Below are positions 48,873-61,733 of a DNA stretch of 64,000 nt, in pieces. Below the pieces are notes generated by a model, which saw only the letters and a program-made list of their open reading frames with translations, made no database searches and was not told the DNA's origin. The first letter of the stretch is position 1; each line of letters opens with the position of its first letter. The stretch comes from Rhynchosporium graminicola (taxonomy: Eukaryota > Ascomycota > Leotiomycetes > Helotiales > Ploettnerulaceae): NCBI GenBank assembly GCA_900074885.1, contig FJUW01000048.1, positions 124,001-188,000 of the forward strand, given 5' to 3'. The position numbers were made by a program, and so were the translations under genes.

Positions 48873-49558
48873 GCTGTTTGAAGGTGACAAATGTCGAGAA
48901 ACTGGAGCTGGAGCTTGAAGATCTATCGATGGAGCATTGCTCCTCCGGACAGGCAAGATCAAGAGTCTCTACTCGTGCTGCGGCAGATGAAAATGGTGGG
49001 AGTTTCTGAGAGAAAGGGTTGAAAGTTGAGTTGTAAGTGTTGGTGTATTGGTGTTCTGGTCTGTTGCAAAGTGTATCTTCTATATAGATTGGATACAAAT
49101 GTACCCTGATGCTCCACGTATGGCGTATCGCTCAGCTTGGACTTGGAGCATCAGCCATCCCTGCCCTGCCTTGCCCTGCCAGCACAATCAGTTATACTTA
49201 TAAGTGCTCACTCCGTCCTTTTTATGTCATAGACAGGACAGATGATATATATCCTTAATTTCTATTTCGATCAGTGTCATGTCGATCTATTTTCTGCTCT
49301 GAGTATTCAACATGATACTGTCGTATGCGCTCTTCTCTTCACTTGTATCTGTCATTGAAATACTCCTGTGGCATGGATTGATTGCTTATAAGTATCCAGG
49401 CGGTGACTCGAATAGGTCTCTCAGACAGGCAGAATCACACGTATTGCCGTTACCGTCAGCCAGAAATCGATATTCCATCTCGGTCATAACCAGCTGCACC
49501 CGTTCATGGCATACAGAGCAGACAGCACGTTCGAACCTCAACTTTCATTGTCAGCCCG
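48873..49558. promoter_or_regulatory. Divergent promoter region between Usa1-like and PSD1 genes
   Basis: The 5' ends of two divergent genes are 686 bases apart. A short CCCTGCC repeat lies near 49158-49180 (CCCTGCCCTGCCTTGCCCTGCC in the sequence). No factor-binding site can be named. Confidence 0.5.
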
Positions 49559-51343
49559 ATGGCTTCGCCTTCAATAGCAAGAGGTGCTAGTCACACGATA
49601 TCTGCCCAGCTTCGAACAAACAGGCCCTCTCCAGCATGTGTTTCGCAAAGTCAATCACAGTGCATCTGTCGTTGCCAAAGGCCTCGCCCATTCTCCTCTT
49701 CCGCCAGATTCTGCAGGCAGAAGCCACATTACAAAGACTCCTTCGGTACTCGTCTACGAAAAGCCCTCGGTGATACAAAGATAAAGTGGTATCCTATACC
49801 CGTAGGCTTAGGAATTGGCTTTCTTGGTCTTGGTCAGTTGTACAGGGTTAATGAGAGGGAAAAGGCGAATTCTCGTGAGGAAGAGTGGGAAGACAATGGA
49901 GTGGTAAAGACAGCTGGTTCGAAAGGCGAGGGTGAAGCCGGGGCCAGGCCTAAGAGGCGCGAAAGAATTCGACCAACAGGGCCATGGTTTGTGTTAATGC
50001 TAGGTTCGAATGGAATTGTACTGACAGGCTACCAGGCAAGTCCAGGTTATGTCGACTCTGCCATTGAAGGCAATGTCAAGAGTATGGGGTAAATTTAATG
50101 AACTTGAAATACCCTACTATCTACGTGTTCCTGGTTTCAAATTATACTCTTTCATCTTCGGGGTTAAGTATGATACCCTCCACCATATTTTGCTACACTC
50201 AAAACTAAAGTATAAAACAGTCTTTCGGAAGTATCAGAACCTGATCTTCACGTATACCCAAATCTTGCATCGTTCTTTTATCGAACTTTGAAACCAGGCG
50301 CCCGTCCACTAGATCCACGATCAAATGCCCTTGTATCTCCAGCTGATGGCCGTGTGCTCCAGTTTGGCGTAATTGAGAGTGGTGAAGTAGAACAAGTCAA
50401 AGGAATGACTTACAGTCTGGACGCACTACTGGGTACCAAGACTCCTGACACATCTCCTACTCAATCCCGGTCAGGTAGCATTGCCCAAAGCAAACCCGAT
50501 GCCAGCACCACATCTCGTCAGGAAGGGAACGAGGAAATCATCAAGCAAGACGAGGAGTTTGCTACAGTCAATGGAATATCATACACACTTCCAAACCTGT
50601 TCTCTGGTGCAAAGAAGCAATCCGACAAAAAGGCTCAAGACGCTTCCACATCCCCGACACCAGGATCAGAGGCTGAGGTCCGGGCAGATCTGGCTCTCGG
50701 TGAGAAACCATGGTACTCAATGATCACATCTGAACACCGGACCTCTCTTTTCTACGTTGTTATTTATCTCGCTCCTGGAGATTATCATCGCTTTCATTCG
50801 CCCTGTGCCTGGGTTGCCGAGAAGCGCCGCCACTTCGCAGGAGAGCTGTATAGTGTGTCTCCCTACCTTCAGCGGACACTTCCCGGACTGTTCACCTTAA
50901 ATGAGCGAGTCGTTCTTTTGGGAAGATGGCGCTGGGGATTCTTCTCCTACACTCCAGTTGGAGCCACAAATGTAGGTTCAATCAAGATCAATTTTGATCG
51001 TGAGCTACGGACGAATTCCCTCACAACAGACACTGCCGCGGATAGAGCCGCAGAGGAAGCAGGGAAGAACGGTGAGCCGTACAGTGGCTTTGCCGAAGCT
51101 ACATATGAAGGTGCAAGTTCGATTCTTCGTGGACATGCATTGAAGAAGGGGGAAGAGATGGGAGGCTTTCAACTAGGAAGCACAGTCGTTCTGGTCTTCG
51201 AAGCGCCAAAGGGACAGAGACCAAGTCTTGATGAAGGTTGGATGGGCGAGAAGACGAAGAGGAAAGGAGGATGGAATTGGTCCGTTGAGAAGGGTCAGAA
51301 GGTCAAAATGGGCCAAGCTATTGGATGGGTCGACGAATCGTGA
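49559..51343 (+). CDS. PSD1: Phosphatidylserine decarboxylase, mitochondrial (Psd1 type)
   Basis: Three exons, 49559-49986, 50036-50167 and 50221-51343, give 560 residues. The N-terminus is Ser/Arg-rich with few acids (mitochondrial presequence), followed by a short membrane segment ([19 protein letters not shown]). The catalytic part is complete: [23 protein letters not shown], then [25 protein letters not shown], the heme-like HR pair in GDYHRFHSP, and the self-cleavage motif LGST at residues 505-508, where Ser507 becomes the pyruvoyl group. A Ser/Thr/Lys-rich insertion of about 75 residues separates the ADGR and second conserved blocks, as in fungal Psd1. It converts phosphatidylserine to phosphatidylethanolamine at the inner mitochondrial membrane. 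Introns are 49 and 53 bases. The two splice sites were placed by restoring the conserved [15 protein letters not shown] and [14 protein letters not shown]. Confidence 0.96.
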
Positions 51344-51653
51344 GAAAAGTAGATCTGGGTACGGCATATATCTTGTATCAACATTGTGACAGGCAGAACT
51401 CTGTACAGTATGTCATTTGACTCCTCGTCTCTTTACGTATAGTCTTATCTTGCCTGACTCAAGTCGGCATATAACCATCAAGGTCCCTGGGGAGCGAGGG
51501 TCTTCGTGATTATGTTGACAATGCAAGGCTGAATTAGCCTTGTCCACATAGCCATCAAGGTACGATCGTAGCATGCATTCATATACCCCCCAGTGCTTGG
51601 ATACCTGTAGTTCTCGTTCCCAGTATATTCAATCTCCATCAACCCAATTGACA
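51344..51653. other. Short intergenic region between PSD1 and FAD oxidoreductase genes
   Basis: The genes are in the same direction.  It contains an upstream in-frame ATG at 51573 that would add 27 residues to the next protein; I prefer the ATG at 51654. Confidence 0.45.
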
Positions 51654-53480
51654 ATGTCAGACTTCGAAAGCCATATCCACGATGTTCTCATCATAGGTGC
51701 CGGGCCCTGCGGTCTAGCAGTCGCAGCACGCCTCCGCGAATCCACCCCCTCAGCACTCTTCACCGAATCCGAGCACCAGAAGTTCCACTTCATGAAAGCG
51801 TCCTCCTCTCGCCAGAACCCCTCAAGCAAACCCATTCGCAGCAGTCGTCGCGCAAACACCGCACCTGACCGCTTCCTTCCCGGACATGATGTCTCGAACC
51901 ACGATCTCGACATTGCAGTCCTAGATGCGAACGGAGATAAATGGATGAGTTCTTGGAATGAGAAGTTTGATGATTTGGGGATTAGCCATTTGAGAAGTCC
52001 GATGTTCTTTCATCCTGATCCGAGGGATAGGGATGGGTTGCTGGAGTTTGCTGTTAGGGAGGGGAGGGAGGCGGAATTGAAGGAGATTACTGGGGTGGTG
52101 GGAAAAGAACTGAGTAAGCATCAGAGGAAGAAGAAAATGAAGGACGGGTATGTTTGTCTCATCCCCTAGCTAAATATTGACGTCTTGTTTTATCTAAGCG
52201 AGATGGGCTGGAAGATGCGAAGCGAAGCTAACGTAAACAGCAACAAACGACCTCAAGAAACGACATATATCGACGAGCGAGATCGACATGATTACTTTCG
52301 ACCCAGCCAGGCGCTCTTCAAAGACTACTGTAACTCGATAGTAGCACGCTACGACCTCTCAAACCTGATTCAGAAGGCAGAAGTTAAATCAATCAGCTAC
52401 TCATCCACCTCCTCAATCTTCACTCTGCAAACCTTGACCGGCATCAAAAAAGCACGGATCGTAGTTCTCGCCATCGGCGCTGCAGCTAAGCCATCTTTAC
52501 CACCTGATTGTCCATTTTGCAACCTCTCACCGAATGAAAGCGTGGCACACGTCTTCAGTAAAAACCATCATGAAGGCCAAAACAAAGACAACTTCTCCAC
52601 CACCTCAAATCTGAACAGCACCATCCTTCCCCCTTCCCTTCTATCCAAAGCTAAGCTTGGGATACCAACCAGCATAGCCATCATAGGCGGCGGTCTAACA
52701 TCCGCTCAAATCGCACATCTCGCCTCCCAATACGGAATAACCAAAACACATCTTCTCCTGCGCGGTCCCTTGAAAACAAAACATTTTGATATTGATCTGT
52801 CCTGGCTCGCTAAGTTCAAGAATCATAACATGAGCGCATTTTGGAAAGCAGATAGTGACGGGGAGAGGGTTGAGATGATGAAAGCTGCTAGAGGAGGAGG
52901 AAGTGTGAATCCAGAGTACCGGGGTATCTTGAAGGGTTTGGCTGAGAGGGGTGGGCTGTATGTTAGGGAATATACAGAGGTTGTGGGAGCAGTATGGGAT
53001 GAGGGCGTAGAAGTCTGGGGCTTGGAAGTGGAGGAGAAGGGCACAGGAAAGAAAGAGCAGATTGTGGTTGATCATGTGGTTTATGCAACCGGTGTTGTGG
53101 CGGATATTAATTGCCTTGAGGCTGTCAAGCCGCTTCTTGCTTCTCATCCGATTGAGACGGTAGGTGGGATGCCGTGCCTGACGAAGGAGTTGATGTGGAA
53201 CGAAGAAGTACCTTTCTTCATTACAGGAAGGCTTGGAGGGTTGAGACTTGGTCCTGCGGCGCCGAATCTTGAGGGTGCGAGACTGGGTGCTGAGTTCATT
53301 GCTGGGAAGATTGCTAGTTTGGTTCACAAGCTTGATAGAGCTGTGGTTGATGAGGTGAGTGAAGAGGTGGATATGAGACGGCTGGGTTTGGGAAGGCAAA
53401 ATCAGTTTGAAGTGCTGGAACTCAACGGGATTGACTCAGATGATGAGCTCGAAATCAGTGCTGCAAGAGCAATGCTTTAA
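51654..53480 (+). CDS. FAD/NAD(P)-binding oxidoreductase (monooxygenase-like)
   Basis: Two exons, 51654-52147 and 52199-53480, with a 51-base intron, give 591 residues. The N-terminal Rossmann motif VLIIGAGPCGLAVAARL (about residues 11-27) binds FAD. A second one, IAIIGGGLTSAQIAHLA, lies in the middle and would bind NAD(P)H. In between are WNEKFDDLGISHLRSP and RDRHDYFRPS, wording seen in the OSGIN/ornithine-monooxygenase-like flavoproteins of fungi, and VVYATGVVADINCL near the end is the usual ATG motif. No secretion signal is seen. Substrate is unknown; it may hydroxylate a small molecule. It converges on VPS3 with about 200 bases between the stops. An alternative start 81 bases upstream (51573) cannot be excluded. 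Confidence 0.88.
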
Positions 53481-53686
53481 TTACGATATTTCTTAGCATT
53501 ATTATATTGCATATGAATTCATGCTGGTTCTTTTGTTGTACAGTACGAAAGTGAGAGAGTGACAAAGGTCTTCATGTTTACGTGCCCCAGTACTCTAAAA
53601 TGTGATGTGCACATCAAGAAACAATTGCAAGTCTCACGCTCGCTGGTCCAGATCTTTTTGTAATTGTGAACATTAATATTAGATTA

Positions 53687-56600
53687 TCAACCCTCTGCTT
53701 CTATTGAAGGGCCAGCAATATCTATCTTCTGAATCAGATCGGCAGTTACCTTTAGATTCTCTGCACCACTTAGAGCCTTCGTAACCATAGTTTCGCTCCG
53801 CTCTCTCACAATCCTCCTCAGGGCACTGACAAGGAAGCCAGAGACCAAATCTACAGACCAATTATCTGGTATCAAACTCAGCACGTGTCCGACATCGAAC
53901 CATCCTCCAAATCTTTCTAGCAGGTTGCTCGTTTGTTCTACGCGATTGCTGATATCTTCGATTCGTAAGAATTCAGAAAGGAGGAAGCCAAAAAGCGTGG
54001 CCTGTTGTTCTCTGGTCGGTCGACTTTCGAGTGCTACTGTACCCGATACAGGGTGGTAGATGCTGGACCCGCCTAGTAAGCAGTAGTTGATGGCTGTATC
54101 ATAGTCTCCCAAACCGTGCGTCAGTAATCCGAGAGCCTCTTCGTGATGTGACTGTCTACCATCAAGAATAATGACTTCCGGAACAAGCTCTTGGGTATAT
54201 GGTGCAATCCGTGCAAGTATAGCTGCCACATCGTACTGCGATGCAGAGCCCTGGCTTCCACCCAGTAGTTGCAATAGCCGCAATCGACTGTGCCACCATT
54301 CCTCATCTATTGTATTATCTGTAATAAATTGACGATACGTGGGCTTCGGAGGCCGTAGAGCTCGATATGACTCGTAAGTTTGGGCTAAGGTTGTCCTTGC
54401 CTCTTCAGATTCCTGTAACTTGCTGGTCACAATATCCAAGTAATACGCTATGAGCTCATTGATGTACTCGGCATGGTTCTTGCTGAAAACCAGGTACTCG
54501 AGGTAATCCTTGACTGCCCCCGGTGCACCCGTCCGAAGGATTTCGACGACCTGAGTGGGTTCGAATTTGACTTGGCTACGGTCTTCAGCAAAGACTTGAA
54601 CACCGAGCTTGGGATTCCGATGCGCTAGCCAGACACCATACTCTTGTACCAATACAGGATTTCGGATTTTAGTGAGGTAATCCCTGACTTTCTGTTCGCC
54701 TTCTCGGAACTCCCCGCCGTCGTCTGGCTCGCCTTCGACGATTCTTCGCCAAGTAGCAAGGACCTCGCCAGCCATTTTCCGGCTTTGGTACAGTCGGCTG
54801 AGGACATACAGGCGGCGGTGCGATTCAAGGAGTGAAATAGCTCTCTCAAAACAGTCAACTCCTTTGTCGACAAGTTCGTACAGATCCAGCCTCACAGACT
54901 TGCCTTTGGGAGGTCCTGGAGGTGTAGACCTGTCAAGCTGGAGCAGAATGATCAAGAGTGCCGCATCAACACTTCTGAACACTTCATTTTCGTTGGCGAT
55001 ACTACCGAACCCTTTCTTTTTTCTCCAAGCAACTAAGAATCGCTTAAGGAAGTTCAGAATATGGTCGGACCTGACACCGCTACTTTGGCTGGATTCAGTA
55101 TTCTCATGTATGCTGTTTGTTATGAAGCTGTCTGCGACATATTTGACACCTCCATGAATCCATATGCCTTTTCGACCCTCTACGATCTCGTCCCTGAGAC
55201 ATGGAACGATGGCTAGAATGACTCGAGGATCTAAACCACCTTCAAGAAGAGCATCTTCACATATCCGATACTCAGGCTCCGATAGTGGCGGTGCCAGTGC
55301 ATCCAGACCACTCATAAACAACAGAAGTCCAGCTCGCTGTCTGATGTATCCAAGACTGAGAAATTCAGTCTCTGTTTTGGCCTCGCGTCCTCGCAAAGAG
55401 TTGACAACCTCAATAAGTTTTCGTCGATCAATTGAGGGATAAGTTTTGTCATCTCGAATCCTGCTGCTGGTCATATCTGCGATGCTTGCATCCAATCTCA
55501 GAGCAAGCGGGTTTCGAACCGTCCACCATATGGTATTGCCAGACCAAGCGACCAACCGTGTACGAGTCTGCCCAAGTCTTTGGGCAAATTGCTGCTCTTC
55601 CTTGTTTCGATCGTCCTCCCATCCTTCTGGAATGCTATCTGTACTCTCAAATAGCTCTCTCTCGCCGGAAACACGCTCAGGCGACATGACTGTCCTAGAA
55701 TCTACACTGTATGATGACCAAATAAATGCATCCATAGACCTTTCGGCGAACGGCTGAAAACGTTTTAGACGCAGCCTGTCGACCACGTCTTCGAAGTAGA
55801 CATCACCAGGATCAACCACAGACCGTAGGCCAATTCTGACAAGGCCGCTCATATCTTTCAGGCTGCTTGAAGACGGCGCTTCCAACCAATATTTTTCATT
55901 ATCGCCTTCCCCAGGATCGAGATCCCAACGTTGGATCTCTACGCCATGTCTTGACTCTTCTCCTAACTCACGCGACATCGAAGCTAGCACAAATCCCTCC
56001 TCTTCGTCATCCATAGTTGTTGGGGTCGGGTCAACGCCGACTCCACGACCATCAACCACGACCTGATCTGGATACCTGTCAAATTCTAAGGTAGAGCGGG
56101 TTGGATCTCCCTCAAGGTTCACAAACATGCCGACTCCAGGGTCAAGAGGGCCAGTGCCAGTCACTAGCAGAAACTCCTGAGGTGTTGGGGAGACTACATG
56201 AGGCTGAAGCAATACAGGGGCCAGGGGAGGTGGCAGCGCTTGTTGAGATTCTGTGGTGGCTTCAGCTTCTGGAGGAGGGTGTGGTAAAGGTTTGTTCATG
56301 GGACTTGGGTCTCTTGCTGTAGTTGGTGTTGGCGACGCCTCCCGAAATATCCCCTCAGGCGTTTCCCTCCCCGAGCGGTCATTACTCACGGCTCTCTGTC
56401 CAGCTCTCCGAGCTCCTCCAGTCATAAAAGTACCCAGACTCGTGCTTCGCCCATGTCCTTTGTCTGTTGGAACCGCGGGTTGTCCTTGGGCCGAAGATGT
56501 ACTTCTCGAAATACCTCCAGTAGTGTTCCCTGAAATGTCCTCGACATGACCACCTACATTACCCGATTGAGAGACGTCCAGAGATGAGATAGGAAATAAC

Positions 56601-57388
56601 GGGATTTTTAGCAATCTGTCTACATCGAGGAGCGCATACGAATGGGAGTCGGCAACACAGGCGAACGAGTCTCGGCGGACAGACGTTACACTTCCTGCGA
56701 AGTCGATTGTCTACCGATATATCAGCTACTGCCTCGGAATTATGGGAATTTTCAGACTGACCCTGAGCCCACGAGGATCTTCACTAATCTTAATAACTCG
56801 TATTTTCTTATTTAATGATGCTAACACAGTGACAGAAGGAGCCTTTACATCCTGCCCACTCCCGCTCGAGTCAATATTCAAGTCTATACCGCCAATCCAA
56901 TTACACGGGCGTATCTGCGTAGTTCCAAAGACCGGACTCAGTTCTGGCAGAGAGTAAAATGTGACTGTCCAATTGCACAGTATGCAGGCCTTGCTCACTT
57001 TGGGGAGAAGCAATATCTGCTGTACGCCTGGCCGAGCTGCGTTCGGGGGTTCATGGAATGCAGGTGGTAATCTCGATGCCAGTATATAGGATGGTTTTCC
57101 GGAGGGATCTGCGGGATCTGGAGGTATCTGTACGAAATGCAGTATTTCAGAGGCGGATGTTCCAACATAGAGGTTCTGCTCTAAGAAGCCATTAGCAATC
57201 ATCGTTCAACAACGAACAAATTGAAAGGACATACCTAGAAACTCTACACAGTTGATCTCAATATCATCTCGGTCCCCGTCTGCAGACAGTGGCAGGTCTT
57301 CTAGAAGTGCGCGCAATACAAAGGGACCCGTCTCTGCGGCTGACTGCCGCCTGGTCAGCGCAGTCTCCTCGGGGTCGCTGGAGTCCAT
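53687..57388 (-). CDS. VPS3: CORVET complex subunit Vps3 (Vps39/TRAP1 family)
   Basis: Three exons in transcript order, 57235-57388, 56762-57180 and 53687-56710, give 1,198 residues. The start is the first ATG after an in-frame TAA. The N-terminal half is a citron-homology (CNH)-type beta-propeller: INCVEFLEQNLYVGTSASEILHF across intron 1, then VLASLNKKIRVIKI and DFAGSVTSVRRDSFACVADSHSYALLDVD across intron 2. A long Ser/Pro-rich disordered insertion (about 205-380) is typical of fungal Vps3. The C-terminal half is alpha-solenoid with Vps39-type repeats (VDTALLII-like segments, NHAEYINELIAYYLDIV, EALGLLTHGLGDYDTAINYC). It tethers early endosomes as the Rab5-binding end of CORVET (yeast knowledge). 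No lesions are seen. Confidence 0.93.
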
Positions 57389-57892
57389 GTTTGCATTGAG
57401 CTCGCGCCCGAGCAGGTCTTATCGCATGATCGCAAATCTATTTTCGAGCTTCTCTGTTAAAAGCTGCAAGGTAATCTGAGGGAGTTGGTGGGTTGGATAT
57501 TGTGGGTGCTGAGGCACGAGGCACGTAAGGCTGGCTGGCCTGGGATCTCGTTCTCCATGCAGGGATCAGCTCCAGCTCAGAGCTCAAGCACAATCGGCTA
57601 AAGCACTCGCTAGAAGGGTCCACCATGTCAACAAAGGGGAAGGAGGAGTGAAGACTAGTTTGTATCTAATTCTTAACGGTACTTAATTAAATTGGCTGAC
57701 ATGGCTCTGAAAGATTTTTGTTGCAAATTCAGTATCATATTGTATAGTACTTGGAAAGAGATAACGGTGTCAGTATTCTTCCCAAACATTCTCGAGTATC
57801 GTCATTTATAATAATTGGGCTATTTTACTACGAACAGGGTTACCGAACCAAGAAGTGTGTCTCTGGTATCGTCGAGATTCTTCCAGAAGACC
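57389..57892. promoter_or_regulatory. Upstream region of VPS3
   Basis: It should contain the promoter of VPS3. A 62-codon minus frame (57438-57626) upstream of the VPS3 ATG is not in frame with it and could at most be leader sequence. No other feature is supported. Confidence 0.4.
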
Positions 57893-58736
57893 TTAGCTTG
57901 CTCCCAGCTTCCGAGTGCCATGGTAATCAAAAAACCATGGATCGAGCTCGGCTGTAATTGCCTGTCCGCCGATGGTTCCGTCGTGTTTCCAAATCCCCTC
58001 ATTGACTGTAACCAGGAGTCTCTCGAAATCGGTCTTGGCTATTCCGCAAATTGGTCCAGTGACCTCGTACTTGACACGAAGGTTATTTTCGTAATCATTA
58101 AGATAGTTCCAAGCTCCACGAGTGAGTTTGCTGTAACCAAAAGCGTTGCATACGGGGTTTCAAGTCTTCTGTCATGGACTTTTCGATAAGTCATGAGCTT
58201 AGTATAAGTAGTAATGAGTGAGTTCCCGATGTCTCCAGTCGCCAGGATGGAGTCTCCAGGATGAGTAGTTGAAGTTTCCATGATATCTCGGGCAAGTTGG
58301 TCGATCTAATATTTCAGACGAAGATCAAGATTTGAAATACTCCTTGAAAAGCGATCAACAGAGTACTGAACTGTTTGCTAAAAAGAGGAGGGAAGCACTG
58401 TTACTTATAACTTCCCGCAGAACTCTGAAAGGCTGTGAACGCAGCTTCAGCAGCGGGTACTAGGCAGTTGCCTTGCATAGTGCGGACCAATGCACTAATA
58501 TCTAACTTCGATTTGCAAGCCTTTCTCAGCTCCGCTGCACTTTCCTTGCAGCAACCCAACAATCTGGTGTAGCTGCCTTTGATTGTTGTCGTACTGAAAC
58601 GAATGGAAGCAAGACTGGCCGTGTAATATGCACATGGCCGCGAATCAAACTCTAACCATGGCCTTTCCGAGTTTTGCAAGTTTGCTGATACTCGGTGGGA
58701 AACTCCGCCTGGTTTAATGCTGCTAGTGTTATTTTA
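57893..58736 (-). pseudogene. Possible broken gene of unknown family (frames disrupted)
   Basis: Three protein-like minus-strand frames lie end to end. Frame 1, 58736-58401 (about 110 codons), includes GCCKESAAELRKACKSKLD and CLVPAAEAAFTAFQSSAG. Frame 2 starts near 58378 with a helical stretch (SVDRFSRSISNLDLRLKY), meets TAG at 58306-58308, and continues IDQLARDIMETS to a stop at 58039. Frame 3, 58159-57893, reads AWNYLNDYENNLRVKYEVTG and ELDPWFFDYHG and shows the G-rich first codon positions of coding DNA. No introns of normal size connect them: candidate gaps are 23-35 bases. A CAG to TAG change and two frameshifts would explain it. I recognise no family; a real gene with unusual introns, or the 124-codon plus-strand frame at 57815-58189, are alternatives. 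Confidence 0.3.
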
Positions 58737-59365
58737 GATACCTAGACATGCATCGCAGGTAGACACCGACTCTGGAAGGAGACCGTCTTCGGCATACCTA
58801 CCTACGATGGGAAGATGCGGGACAGATGGAATATCTGTAAACATCCGGCATCTGAACTACAGCTTTCTGGAAACATGGTGGCCAGCTGATCGATCTTTGG
58901 GCACGGTGAACCCGTTTATCTTGCCTAGAGCCTTCCCAGATTATTCACGTCCCTATAATGCCCTCCAATGAAAGCGTAACATCTCAAAATTGGTGGAGGG
59001 GGCAATCGTGAGGCTTGGACATTCACAAGTAATGCGTATATATTTTGTAGCTGGGTACAAGCACGGGAGTGATTTACTGAGTGATTGGTTGAAATTTGAA
59101 TAGTTGGCAGTGCCGCTAACCGAAACGAGTCTGGGGAAATCTAATGATCGAGCACTGACAGGGACTGGCCTGGCCTGAGCTTCAGGCTGTGCTCCATACA
59201 TGACCTGGGACATTTGAGAACACACTTCAACAACTTCTTATGCTGTATTCGCTTGTTAACAACTCGACTTGGTATAGTCCATGAGCTACGGAAGCTATCT
59301 GGGAGATACAGATTCCTCGAATATTAAAGATCATCGAATGATTCCACACTGAAGCTGCACTCAAC
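58737..59365. other. Intergenic upstream of the CASP/Coy1 gene
   Basis: About 630 bases with one 90-codon minus-strand frame (58953-59225) of no recognised family. The promoter and leader of the CASP gene must lie at the right end. Confidence 0.45.
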
Positions 59366-61733
59366 ATGGCCGACTTAGCAGACGCGGCACTCGCAGAGTC
59401 GGCGAATCCATCTCCTGCGACTGGTCAACATGGAGCTCCAGGGCAGGACAGTGACAACAAGTTCCAGAAGGCTATATCAGCATGGCGGAGTAGGAACTCG
59501 GAATTTCCAAGGCGCAGATCATTTGCTAATCTTAGCAGACATTAATCTTACCACCATGATCCCATCCCTAGACAATACTGCCTCAGAGATTGTGCAATAT
59601 CAGCGAGATTCTACTGTCCAGCGAAAAGACTTAGCCCAGAAGACAAAGAATTTCAGGAAGTTAGAGGACTCTGCGAAGCTGGGAGAGATCAAGGGATTGC
59701 TGAAGGGTGGGTGCTTATGACAGTACACATGTTGCTAAGCTCACAGCTTGATAGCCTACCAAACATTCATCGACCTTCTCACAAACCACTCGAAATCGAC
59801 CAACTCAGCTTTCTTACAAGTTTACTCTTCGCTGTCCGAAGCGCCCGACCCATACCCACTGCTAGAGGCCTCCGTCGATGCGCTTCTTCTTTCCGAAGAT
59901 ACTCTCCCGAAAGTCACTCAGGAAAACGAACACTTACAGAAAAGTGTCAGTAAGCTCACATCGCAGTTGGAAGAGACAGAATCAAGACTGGAGGCCGAGC
60001 GCACAACACGAAAAAGTATCGAAGAAGGTCTGGAGACAAAGGTCAAGGAAGTTGAGACTTCATGGGCAGCCGTATTAGAAGAGAAAAAAGATAATTGGGA
60101 GGCCAAAGAAAAGCTTCTCGAGGAGAAAGTCGAGAACCAAGACCGGCTTCTCAACGAGATCAAAGCCAGCTATGAAGTGACACAGCGACTTGGACAGTCC
60201 GAATCCGATGATGGGGGTGGAAGAGGCAACGTCACTAGTGCTGAGCTGGAAATGGTAAATTCAGACCTTGAGCGAACAAGCGTTCGATTAGCAGAAGTGG
60301 AGGCGCGAAACGAACAATTGAGAATCGAGCTTGCGCAATCAGCATCCCAAGTACCCACCCAGCCGGCCTTGAACTCAGAAGATGATCCATCGTTCATGAG
60401 AATGCGATCCGAAAACTCATCCCTGTTGCGAAAATTGGACGCGGCCCGCGTTGAACGGGACAGTAGAAAACGAGAACTCGATGGGAAACTTCGGACCCTT
60501 GAGCGGGAAATAGGGATGCTCAAAGGAGAACGCGATGCTCTGGTGAACAAGGTGAAGAAGTGGAGCGATTATGAAGATATCAAACAAGAGTTGGAAGTGT
60601 TGAAGAGCATTGAATTTTCGACGGGAGACGATGACGATCCCGAAACTCCGGAAGTAGCTTCCCATGCATCGCAAGCTGGTGGGGATACTGGATCTGGCCC
60701 GAAAGGAAAAGGGGACACTTTGGAGCAGCTTCTACTTGCTCGCAACAAGAAGCTTAGTGATGAGCTAACCGTTCTGAGAGTATCGCATCAGGACTTGCAA
60801 AGCCGCCTTCAGTCGATGCAAGAAAACTTATCCAAGACAAATGCTGAGCTCGAGAAGGCTCAACATCTGAATTCTACACTAGAAAACGACCTTGCTGAAG
60901 TTCATGATTCTGCAAATGCTTATCCATCTGGCGCATCAGTTGCTGGAACCTACGCAAGCAGATATCCCCAGTCATCAGCAAACTTTGGACGCAAAGGCCG
61001 AGTATCGCCCACTTCATCGATTATCTCCGGCTTCGACCCAAGATCCGCATCTTTGGGCACAACTTCTCTGGAGGTCTTGAGATCCGGCGAGCCAGTTGGA
61101 GGTGGATCGGGTATTTTACCAATGATTACAGCGCAGCGTGATCGGTTCAAGAAAAGAAACACTCAACTTGAGAATGAGCTTTCCGAAACCCATCGTGCAG
61201 TCTCCTCCTTGCGACAAGAGATAGCATCTCTGCAGAAAGACAACCTAAACCTGTATGAGAAGACGCGGTATGTCTCCACATACAACAGAGCAGGGCCGAC
61301 AGCATCCTCCGCGTCATCCTATGCAACAAATCCCCACCCATCAACAATCCAAATGTCCAGCTCAACCTCGTCTGGACTTGCACTAGATCGATATCGCTCA
61401 GCTTACGAATCCAACATTTCTCCCTTTGCAGCGTTCAGAGGACGGGAATCGGCTCGGGCGTACAAACGCATGAGTCTCCCAGAACGCATAGTCTTTTCAA
61501 TAACCAGGATGGTTTTAGCTACTAGGACGAGTCGCAACCTATTCGCGGGGTACTGCGTAGCATTGCATTTTATGGTATTTTTGTCCTTATACTGGCTGGG
61601 CACAGGGGATACAGGAAGCAATTTGGGAGCAGCGACTGCTGCTGGAGCGGGTTCACTTCTTGCAAGTTCCGGAGAAGAATCCCAAACTCACGGCGAGTGG
61701 AAGCAAGCAGGGTTCGACGGGAAAGTAGCATGA
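59366..61733 (+). CDS. CASP/Coy1-like Golgi coiled-coil membrane protein
   Basis: Three exons, 59366-59489, 59539-59706 and 59755-61733 (introns 49 and 48 bases), give 756 residues. The N-terminus KFQKAISAWR-NINLTTMIPSLD, then QRKDLAQKTKNFRKL and EIKGLLK-AYQTFIDLLTNHSKS, is the conserved opening of CASP. From about residue 125 to 620 there are long coiled coils (ENEHLQKSVSKLTSQLEETES, ERDRFKKR-type heptads), interrupted by Gly/Ser-rich linkers. A single C-terminal membrane helix (about 695-716, GYCVALHFMVFLSLYWLG) follows the conserved RMSLPERIVFSITRMVLATRTSR. Such tail-anchored golgins act in retrograde transport within the Golgi (CASP in animals, Coy1 in yeast). No missing segments are seen. 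Confidence 0.94.

Noticed and set aside
57815..58189. 124-codon plus-strand frame
   Set aside because: No signal peptide or domain is visible, and the overlapping minus-strand frame shows stronger coding-like codon pattern. It is kept only as an alternative to the pseudogene reading.
59711..59953. 80-codon plus frame at the start of the CASP third exon
   Set aside because: It is an out-of-frame shadow; the spliced frame joins AYQTFIDLL in phase.
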